From Paludibacteraceae bacterium (GTDB lineage Bacteria; Bacteroidota; Bacteroidia; Bacteroidales; Paludibacteraceae): DNA of 64,000 bases. Below the pieces are notes generated by a model. It saw nothing but the letters and a program-made list of their open reading frames with translations. It was not told the DNA's origin and did no database searches. Made by a program: the position numbers and the translations under genes. Location of the stretch: assembly GCA_905234835.1 (NCBI GenBank), contig CAJOIZ010000002.1, positions 40,351 to 104,350 of the forward strand, given 5' to 3'. Numbering within the stretch: the first letter of the stretch is position 1; the number at the start of each line of letters is the position of its first letter. Below, piece after piece: positions 39,048 to 47,700 of the stretch.

Positions 39048-39956
39048 TTACTTGAAGCAATAGCAACGGTAACGTTTGTCGGAGCCGGGGAAGATGGTGT
39101 AAGCCACGCGCACACCGAACGAGACAGGCTTGGCAAGAGCAGGCAGAGAGATCTGCGGTGCGGGGAAAGCGGAAGCCGAGATGCTCACATTCGGCATGGT
39201 CAAGTTCTGATTCTGCCAGAAAGGATACTCAGCATAGAACTGGAGAGTGACGTAGCGTTCGGTGGATTCCAAAGCATGGGGTGAGTTATAGCGAGAAGGC
39301 GACACTCCTTTCATGCCGAGATGCCATTCATAGCCGAGAGCCGCCACACCATAGAGAGCGAAAGCGGAGCCGGACGCACTACCACCAAAAGATTGTCCGT
39401 TAGACGGGATAGCTCCGATAGACGGGTCGTCAGTGATATGCACGTCGTAGTCTATAAGATAGGCATCAATGGTGCCATTGTTGAGCGTCAGCGTATAGGA
39501 CGGACTGATGCCGAGTGCGAAGCGCGGACCGAGGTCAAGGGCAAACGCACCGAAGCGGAACGAGAGAAGTAGCGGAACTGTCAGTTCCCACTGCTTGTCC
39601 TGATAGTTGGCATCAGCGGCAATGGTATAACGGATAGGTACAGGTACAAGTGTGCCGTCTGAAGCGTGGTTATAGGCGGTAATATCGGTCTGCGAAGAAA
39701 CGGATGAACGTTGGAAAGAGGTCTGCCAACCCAATCCCGCGCCGACTTGAAAGCCGACACGCGACATATAGCCGAGCGGAGTAAGGAATACGTAGCGCAA
39801 GTCCGCCGCGAAACTGCCTCCCGGGCGAGGCTGAATACCGCTGCCAAAGCGCAAGTTCGTACCACCCTGCACGCCCACCTGCAAGCCGTTTCTGCCTTGC
39901 GGGAAAGCAGGCAGGGTGAGCAGAAGGGTGAGTATGGCAAGAAGGGCTTTTTTCAC
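39048..39956 (-). CDS. Outer membrane beta-barrel protein
   Basis: Signal peptide; beta-strand periodicity (LQVGVQGGTNLRFGSG..., LPLLLSFRFGAFALDLGPRFALG). Confidence 0.65.
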   Translation of the reverse strand: MKKALLAILTLLLTLPAFPQGRNGLQVGVQGGTNLRFGSGIQPRPGGSFAADLRYVFLTPLGYMSRVGFQVGAGLGWQTSFQRSSVSSQTDITAYNHASDGTLVPVPIRYTIAADANYQDKQWELTVPLLLSFRFGAFALDLGPRFALGISPSYTLTLNNGTIDAYLIDYDVHITDDPSIGAIPSNGQSFGGSASGSAFALYGVAALGYEWHLGMKGVSPSRYNSPHALESTERYVTLQFYAEYPFWQNQNLTMPNVSISASAFPAPQISLPALAKPVSFGVRVAYTIFPGSDKRYRCYCFK

Positions 39957-39959
39957 GGT

Positions 39960-40763
39960 CTAACGAACTATATAGAGCAATGTCTGGTCAAGTTTAGAAG
40001 TCTTGACGTGTACGAGGTAGCAACCCGTAGCCGACTGCGCGGAGAGAGTCATCGTTTCGGACGCATTGGAGAGAGTGCGGAAGAGCAATCTTCCACTCAT
40101 ATCAAAGACAGAAACAATAGCCTGTTCGGTTATAGGCATACCCGTCAGAGCAAGCGTCTGGTTCTTGTCAGCCACATTCGGCACGAGGCGCAGGTTCGCT
40201 CCTTCGGCATCAGTGAGACCCGTAAGGGATATGCGATAGACGGGACTGCGCAACACGATGTCGCAACGCTCTGATTCGGGATTGGGGAAGTTGCACTGGG
40301 CGTAGTATTCGCCGCTCGGCAGTCCGTCACGGGAGAGGTAGTAACCGGTGGCCACCAAAACATCGTCGCCTCCACCTGCGGCAATAACATTGTCAATCTC
40401 ACCGATTACGCGGTACCAACGCACTTCGGAGGCAATGGGTTCGTAGCCGATTCCCTTGAGGGCGTTGCGATTGAGAACGTACATCTGCGAGAAGAGGTAA
40501 TCAACGGGGAGGATGTACTGCGCATCGCAAGCAGAGATAAAGAGAGCCTGCAGTTCCATCGCCCGTGTGACTTCAACGCGTCGGGGGTTGTCGGTATTGC
40601 CGTCCGACCAACTGACAAAACGGTAGTCGGGTTCGGGTGTGGCGGTTAGAATGACAATCTGTCCGCAGTGAAGTCCGCTCTGCATCCACTCATCGGCGCG
40701 GACAGCACCGAGAGAGAGAAGCATCAAACACAATATAACAAGCCGTTTGGGCAAGGTAAACAC
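39960..40763 (-). CDS. Secreted protein with InlB B-repeat-like domain and T9SS-type CTD
   Basis: CGQIVILTATPEPDYRFVSWSDGNTDNPRRVEV; C-terminus VSVFDMSGRLLFRTLSNASETMTLSAQSATGCYLVHVKTSKLDQTLLYIVR. Confidence 0.75.
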   Translation of the reverse strand: MFTLPKRLVILCLMLLSLGAVRADEWMQSGLHCGQIVILTATPEPDYRFVSWSDGNTDNPRRVEVTRAMELQALFISACDAQYILPVDYLFSQMYVLNRNALKGIGYEPIASEVRWYRVIGEIDNVIAAGGGDDVLVATGYYLSRDGLPSGEYYAQCNFPNPESERCDIVLRSPVYRISLTGLTDAEGANLRLVPNVADKNQTLALTGMPITEQAIVSVFDMSGRLLFRTLSNASETMTLSAQSATGCYLVHVKTSKLDQTLLYIVR

Positions 40764-40774
40764 GATTGAAAGGG

Positions 40775-41284
40775 TTATTGTACCTGAATATCCACAGTAC
40801 CGTGGTCGGCAGTGGCTTTAATCTTGAACTCGCGGTCAACGAAGACAGCATAGACGGTTGTTTCACCAAGAATAGTATAAGCGAAAGTCTTGGATGTAGA
40901 GAGAGACGTACCGGAAGCATCCTCCCAATGGTCGAACTGATAGCAAGGGTCGGACTCGATGGCATCGAGTGTGACGGGTTCACCCGCCTTGCCAGTGAAG
41001 GTGGTCTGCTCCACATCACCCGTACCCTCGTCCTTGACACGGACGTTAATAGTAAACTCTTGCCCCTCAAAGATGGCAATGAAGTCGGTGATAGTGGTTT
41101 CAGAGGAAATCTCCACCTCGCGAGGATTGTCGGTCACGTTATCCGACCAGCGGACGAAGAAGAACCCTTCGGCGGGCTTGGCAGTGAGAGTCACAATCTG
41201 TCCGCAATGAGCAACAGCTTCCGTCTGCGCCATAGCCGACAGGGACAAGACAAAGAGCGAAACGATAAAAATATATTTTTTCAT
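40775..41284 (-). CDS. Secreted InlB B-repeat-like protein (paralogue of the neighbouring 39960-40763 product)
   Basis: MKKYIFIVSLFVLSLSAMAQ; CGQIVTLTAKPAEGFFFVRWSDNVTDNPREVEIS. Confidence 0.7.
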   Translation of the reverse strand: MKKYIFIVSLFVLSLSAMAQTEAVAHCGQIVTLTAKPAEGFFFVRWSDNVTDNPREVEISSETTITDFIAIFEGQEFTINVRVKDEGTGDVEQTTFTGKAGEPVTLDAIESDPCYQFDHWEDASGTSLSTSKTFAYTILGETTVYAVFVDREFKIKATADHGTVDIQVQ

Positions 41285-41318
41285 ACTATGAGGTATTTCT
41301 GAGTATTCTGATTGTGGT

Positions 41319-43058
41319 CTAATCTTCTACGGTAATCTGGATGGTGCCGGTCAGTTCCTCCTTAGGTCGGGCAGTAACGGTCACTTCGCAGTCGGGTTCT
41401 TCGGGTTCAACCTCTTCAGGTCTGCCTGACGTAAAGACGAGAGAAGAAGCGGCGTTGTTGAAATTGAAGTTCCAGTAGTAGAACACGCCATCTTCCGACG
41501 GGTAGTCAGTCCCCCACTTATCCACATTCTTCTGCTCAATGGTCCAAGAGGAGGCTCCGGAAGTAGACTTGAAGGAGTTCTTGATACAGAGTGCTTTTGT
41601 AGGTTTGTTCTTGGAGCATGTCTTCCACATACCGAGATCAAGCGTCTTTTTCGTATTGTCGGTACGTTCGACGTTGATATCATAGCCTCCCCAGTCTGAG
41701 TATCGCATACGATAAATATAACTTTCGATGTACTTGTTTTCATCAAAATTGATGGGTCTTCCGGAGCGGAGCTGCCACGAATTATCAATAGCACAGGCTG
41801 TTCCATCGGTCCATGAGGTGGCGGTCAACGTAGTGGAACGTGCTGTAACAAGACGGAAATAGACGTAACTATCAGTGGTGTGCGCTGTAATCCATTCCCT
41901 CATCTCGGTATTGGAGAACTCAAGGTAGTGAGAACCATCATCGGCTACGTCCATACGGAGCGAATCGAAATAAGTGGACGGATTAGCGGGGTCAATCTCC
42001 GGACCAGTTCCGAAGAAAAGGATGCAGATATGCTTTGTGGGGGTGGTCAAACGTGTCGCTTCCCATTTACCCGTAAAATAGAAGAGGTCTTCTCCGCCGC
42101 GCTTGACTTTCACTTTCTGGTCATAGCGCAGGCGCGTGCCGTTCACCTCCTTCTCAGGAACAATCTCCATCTTGAGCTCGGCAGCTTCCTTGGAGATGAA
42201 CTTGACGTAGTACATACCTCCGTTGGTCCAGTCGCCAATAAGATTGTCAATGGAGTCAATCGTCAGTTTCCACATATCTTCGGAACGGATGAGGCGGTGT
42301 CCAAGGACATTCTCATCGGTCGTTGCGGGATAGAAGTGACAGTCCTGCTTAGCGACCCACACATCAAGGGGCTCATGTATACCGTTCCAAACAAAGCGCA
42401 CGCTGTCTTCTTTCCATAGGCTGAAGGGGAGCATAAATACCGTCTGCGAGTCTTCGGGCTGAATCTGGATGGAACGAGGGAGTGATACAATCTCCGTTTC
42501 ATTGAGACACTGACGTGAGTTGAGGTCAGGTTCGATGTCCACATCACCTGCGGAGGGGACTTCAATCTTCACCCAAGCCTGCACGTTGCGAGTGATACCT
42601 CCGCCCGCCATAATATTGCGGTAACGCGCTTCAACATCTAAGACATAAGCGACCTTGCCGTTGATGGTAGTTTTCTTAAAATCGCGTATGATAGGAAGGT
42701 CAACATAAGAATCGTCCCCAGGTTCTCCTATGGCATCGGCTATGTCGCGGGCAAGAGGACCGTCACACTTGAAATCTATACTAGCAGAGAGAGTATCAAG
42801 CGCCGCCGGATTATCAGGGATATAGACAACGTGCATAGGGAGATCGTAGGTGTAGGCAGTGTACCACGTAGTACCAGTACGGTAGATGTGCTCGGTAATC
42901 CCAGTGCCGACCTTAAAAGCTTCGCTACACGTGCCTTGTGCATAGGCAACAAACGGCAGAAAGCTCGTCACAAGAGCCAACAAAAGCAACCTCAAAGGAC
43001 GGTAAAGACGGTTAGAGCAACTGCGGGTTACAAATGGTAAAAAGGAAATACGGTTCAC
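41319..43058 (-). CDS. Secreted hypothetical protein
   Basis: N-terminal hydrophobic segment LLLLALVTSFLPFVAYAQG; TACTTTTG promoter immediately upstream. Confidence 0.65.
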   Translation of the reverse strand: MNRISFLPFVTRSCSNRLYRPLRLLLLALVTSFLPFVAYAQGTCSEAFKVGTGITEHIYRTGTTWYTAYTYDLPMHVVYIPDNPAALDTLSASIDFKCDGPLARDIADAIGEPGDDSYVDLPIIRDFKKTTINGKVAYVLDVEARYRNIMAGGGITRNVQAWVKIEVPSAGDVDIEPDLNSRQCLNETEIVSLPRSIQIQPEDSQTVFMLPFSLWKEDSVRFVWNGIHEPLDVWVAKQDCHFYPATTDENVLGHRLIRSEDMWKLTIDSIDNLIGDWTNGGMYYVKFISKEAAELKMEIVPEKEVNGTRLRYDQKVKVKRGGEDLFYFTGKWEATRLTTPTKHICILFFGTGPEIDPANPSTYFDSLRMDVADDGSHYLEFSNTEMREWITAHTTDSYVYFRLVTARSTTLTATSWTDGTACAIDNSWQLRSGRPINFDENKYIESYIYRMRYSDWGGYDINVERTDNTKKTLDLGMWKTCSKNKPTKALCIKNSFKSTSGASSWTIEQKNVDKWGTDYPSEDGVFYYWNFNFNNAASSLVFTSGRPEEVEPEEPDCEVTVTARPKEELTGTIQITVED

Positions 43059-43123
43059 TATCAGTAATTCGTGTGGTAATTATTCTTTCTTATACGGAGG
43101 GGTACGCCTCTCCAAAAAACGCG

Positions 43124-43131
43124 CAAAAGTA
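43124..43131 (-). promoter_or_regulatory. -7 element TACTTTTG (minus strand) upstream of the 43058 start
   Basis: Plus-strand GCGCAAAAGTACGG. Confidence 0.6.
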
Positions 43132-43232
43132 CGGTGTTTTTTTGATATAAACAACAAATCATCGAAATATCTTGCATTTTAGGTAATTTCTATCCTGTTC
43201 AGCCGATTCGGTTTGTTTAGAAGATAAAAAGA

Positions 43233-43266
43233 GGCTGCCTGACAACCGTGATGGTGTCAGGCAGCC
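43233..43266 (-). terminator. Rho-independent terminator of the 43290-44765 gene
   Basis: GGCTGCCTGACA...TGTCAGGCAGCC perfect 12-bp stem; T-rich tract on the minus strand (TCTTTTTATC). Confidence 0.88.
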
Positions 43267-43289
43267 GTCGAGATATTCGTAATACGGAA

Positions 43290-44765
43290 TTACTGTTTTA
43301 CGAAGTTGAAGCTGTAGTTCAGTTTGATACCGCAATCGAAGAAGTCCATACCGTTCTTGGCACCGAACTTGAAGCCGTCACCTTGCGTGTAAGCACCGGT
43401 GGTGGTAACATCGTGTGTTACAACGGCAGCCGTGGTTCCAGTAGGTTCAGTAACATTATAGATCTGACCAGCAGCGTTGTTGTTGTAGAGCGAGAAGAGG
43501 CCATAGGAAGCATAAACGCCTACACCGAACGCATTGTTGTTCTTCAGACGCCACTCATAACCGAGTTCAGCACCGAGGAGCAGATTGAGTTTGCTCATGC
43601 TCTGCTGTTTGCCGGTATAAACGCGGGTGTCGCCGTCCATCTTACCCGTGAAATGAGCATTGGTAACTTCCACACCGTAAGCGGGGAACAAGAGACCAAT
43701 GTTGTCATCAGAAATCACTTGTTTGAAGTGATTGAATACGGGAGCCTGAATGCGCGGACCAACGTTGAAGAAGAAACCGCTGTTAGTAATCATCGAGAAC
43801 ATTACGGGGATCTCAAGTATAACTTCGCCGTCATATTCACGTGTGTTACCATACAGGTTGTAGGTATTTCCACTCGGGGTATTGTAGGTGTTCTTGAACT
43901 GAGCGGTAACGCCACTGCGAGCATAACCTACAGAGAGTCCAGTGAGGATACCATACGAGGGATTCATACCTTTCTGCCAGTAGTGAGCATACTGGAGGTC
44001 GAGCAGCACGTCAAAGCCGGGTTTCCAGTTACCGTTGGCATTGGCAGTGGTGTTATGGAGCAGAGATGCTACACCGCCACGCAGGCCAATGGTGAAGCGG
44101 TCAATCTGACGCTTGATGGTCGTGTCGTTCTCAACGGGTCTTGCATCGTCCACTGCGAGTGTTTCTGTTCCATCCTCCTGCTCAGTGATAGCCGGAGTGA
44201 TGTCTTTCTCAACAGGCTGTTCTTCGCGGATAGTGGTCTCTTGCTGTTCTTCGGGCTGACGCACGCGCTCTGCGGGTTTGCGGTCACGCTCGAGCATGGT
44301 CATACCCTCGCGCTTTGCATCCTCTTCGATAGCTTTGCGGCGGTCCTTGTCCATCTGGCGGAGTTCTTCGCGACGCTGTTCAACTTTGCCACGATCCTGT
44401 GCTTCTTTCTGAGCAGCCGCCTCCGAACGTTCTGTTGCTCCAACGAGCAACAGACCATCGGGACCTACCCATGAATTGATACCCTGTACGAGGATACCTT
44501 CGGGGAAGCGTTTGCCACCTACCTGGCCAACGATGTGGCGCACGTAGTAAACCCATTCTGAAGGTTCTTCGCCGGTGAGATACTGCTTCACATCTTTGGA
44601 GATGATGATAGTATCACCTTGGTTGAACGTGTAGCCCTTACCGGGATCTACAGCTTGTTCTTGCAGGCTTTTGTCACGCTTAGCGTGGTTACCTACTACT
44701 ACATCGTCTGCCACGCAGTAAGCGGTCATAAGCAGAGATGCGATTATAAATAATGTCTTTTTCAT
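43290..44765 (-). CDS. Secreted protein with charged central linker and C-terminal outer-membrane beta-barrel
   Basis: Signal MKKTLFIIASLLMTAYCVA; Arg/Glu-rich linker (EAQDRGKVEQRREELRQMDKDRRKAIEED); barrel region FTIGLRGGVASLLHN...NYSFNFVKQ. Confidence 0.7.
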   Translation of the reverse strand: MKKTLFIIASLLMTAYCVADDVVVGNHAKRDKSLQEQAVDPGKGYTFNQGDTIIISKDVKQYLTGEEPSEWVYYVRHIVGQVGGKRFPEGILVQGINSWVGPDGLLLVGATERSEAAAQKEAQDRGKVEQRREELRQMDKDRRKAIEEDAKREGMTMLERDRKPAERVRQPEEQQETTIREEQPVEKDITPAITEQEDGTETLAVDDARPVENDTTIKRQIDRFTIGLRGGVASLLHNTTANANGNWKPGFDVLLDLQYAHYWQKGMNPSYGILTGLSVGYARSGVTAQFKNTYNTPSGNTYNLYGNTREYDGEVILEIPVMFSMITNSGFFFNVGPRIQAPVFNHFKQVISDDNIGLLFPAYGVEVTNAHFTGKMDGDTRVYTGKQQSMSKLNLLLGAELGYEWRLKNNNAFGVGVYASYGLFSLYNNNAAGQIYNVTEPTGTTAAVVTHDVTTTGAYTQGDGFKFGAKNGMDFFDCGIKLNYSFNFVKQ

Positions 44766-44783
44766 AGTGTTTGGTCTCCTCTG

Positions 44784-47700
44784 TTATTGTTGAACTTTCT
44801 GACCTTGTGCATCGTACATCACATTGTCTTCGGTAATGATATAGAGTTTACCGTTGATCATGTGCTTACGTGTGCCTACAGCCGAGCCGTTCGATACGGA
44901 TTGGATGATGGTACGCCATTCACCACCGCACTCTTCATTGCTGGTTGTAACGATGCTGATAACAGCGTAGTAAGTGCCATTGGGCAGAGGCTCATTCTCA
45001 AATTTGTCAAGTGCAGTCAGGTAGTAACCACCCGTTCTAACGAGTTCATCGTTATCCGGATCGGGCGTAGCACCCTTCATTCTGTACCACTTAACCTGCT
45101 TGTCGGTTTCGTCACCTTGTACGAGGTTGAGATCCCACTGTTTGTTGATGGTAACGAGGTCAATGATAAGCAACCAGCCGTTGTTGTACGGATCAACAAG
45201 AGGCAGAGTAGTTACCTGATCACCCTTAGCATCAGGAGCATCTACTGTGAGAGTCTGAGTAGCAGTCTGCGACTTGAGAGTTGCATCGCAAGTGCTAACA
45301 GCTTCCGCATAGAACTTAACGGTCTTGCCCTTCTCCATCTTAGTTGCGCCATCGTAAGCCTTGAAGCCGTCGCCGAGGTCAACATAGATAGTAATATTGT
45401 CTGTTACACCAGCAGCGTCAAACGCAGCCTGAATCTGTTTTTCTACAGCCTTATCATCGTACGGGAGTCCGCAGTATGCTTTGCCCCAGTCGAGAGTGAG
45501 GGTAGTCATATCAAATGCGTCATCGCAGCCTTTCTCTACGGGGATATTCCAGATAGTATCCACGATAAGAGCGGTTTCGCACTCAGTGTATACGGTGTAA
45601 GCCAGACTGATCTGAGTGGTCAGCGTGAGGTTCTCCTGCAGAGCCTTAACGTTCTCGATAGGACGGAAGTCAAGCTGGTCAGGATCTACATCATAAGCTT
45701 CCCAAACAATGGTGTCGTAAGCAGCGAGCGAGTCAGCAGCTGTGAGAGTGGTGTAGTAGTTCTTGAGGAATGCATCGAATGCAGAGTAGTCAAGTTTTTC
45801 ACCAGCTTTCGCAACAATCTTGTCAGCGTCAGCCACGGTGCTGTAGTCGAACGCGGTAGCAGCCTCCATAGGAGTAACTGTGAAGCGGTAGATAGAGTCA
45901 ACGAGGATAGTACCGGCACGTACGGAAACGGTATCGTTCCAAGCGAGGGTGGTAGCATCCTTAGCATCGATAGTGTGCTTAATAACTGTAGTAGTCATTA
46001 CGTCGTCATATACTTCGCCGTCGCAAAGAGTAAGAGCAATGTCCTTGAAGCAGATGCTATCGGGCAACTCATCAATGAAGTCAGCACGGATATACATCGA
46101 AGCTTTCGGAGTGCAGAAGTTAACAACGATAGAAGTGGGGTTAACGGACGTGATAAGGTCACGGTCGATAACTTTCGTCTTGGTCTCGTTGGGCTCGAAG
46201 GTGTATTGTCCGTCACCAAGCGAGTGTTCTTTGCACTCGAAGCGGAGATCTGCACTTGCAGATACCTTCTGGTCAGAGAGGTTAACAATAGTGAGTTGGA
46301 GGTCTTTGCCTTCGGGGATACGAAGTTCTTCTACTTCCTTACCGTCAACAATCTTCGTCTCAAGCATTGCAACGTTGTACCAGAGGCAAGCACCTTGCGG
46401 GTTGGTGTTACCGTTCACCCAGTCGAAGTCGATGGGGTTAGCGCACTCGTCACCCTTGCTGAGGTGCATCTCAACACGGAAGGACATTTCTTTCTCAGAA
46501 GTAACACGCACGTAAACTACATCCTTGCCTTCTGCCGAATTGAGCAACTCACGGCTGAAGATACGAGTGTACTTGTCGTTACCTTTGAGAATCATGCTCT
46601 TGGTAGTCATTTCATACTCAACGGGGCAAACCCAAGCCAGTTCAGCGGTAAGGGTGTTCTCTTCGCCCGAGAGCTCGTTCACAATGAGAGTAGCGTCACC
46701 AGAAGTGTTCTCACGAATCTCCTTGAGGTTGATCATATACCATACGTTGGTGTTGATACCCTGTTTGTAATCGGTATTAACCGCGAAACGAACAGCATCT
46801 TCACAAGCGGTGATAGCCGGATCAAGTTTCTCGCGAGCAACAATTTGCATCAAGAGGTTCTGAGCCTGAGCTGCGGTGAGCTGCAGATATACCCAAGGAG
46901 TATTGAGACCCATCAGAGCTTCAACCATGATGGCTTTCTCTCTCTTGGCGTTAGCACCGATAGTGGCATTGCCAGCAATGAGTTGTTCACCTTCGCAGTC
47001 AGTGTAAACAGCTGCATGAACAGCACCAGCCTTAGCGTCCGTATTGGTGAGACTGAAGATGAGTTTGTCGTTAGCGTGGTTAGCGAGGAGGTCAGCTACA
47101 TTGAGTTTGTACCAGAGGGTCTTGCCAGCTTCGTGACCAAGAACCTTACCGTCCTTGATTTCTACAGCGTGCATGCAGTCAGCACCGGTGTTGGGGTCAA
47201 CCATATCAATGCGGAACTGATAGTCCTGATTGCCTTCGATATTAACGTAAACATACTCAATACCCTTAGCCTTAAGCTGATTAACAAGGCTCTGTTCGAA
47301 CAGCTTAGAGATAGTCTGGTTAGCAGCGAACGAGCGAACAACGCTCTGCATTTCCTCAGTAACGGGGCACTCGTAAGCAATCGAACCCTTGATGGACTGA
47401 GCGGTAGCACCGTTGATAACCATTACGCGCGGAGCGAGTTCAGCATCAACCAGTTTGTCCACTTTAATCTTGTACCAAGCGTTGTCACCGGTCTTGTTGT
47501 AAAGCTTATTAACATCCAGGTCGGTAGCAGGCTCACAAACGGTGATCGGTGTGAACGGATCAGCGTCAATAATAGAAGCCTCGAAGTGGAACTTCTGAGT
47601 AGAGGTCAGACGAATATAAACCTTCTCACCGAAGGACATGAATGTCGAACGTGCGATATCTTTCTCACGTACTTGATTTGCCTTGAGAGCGAGAGACTGG

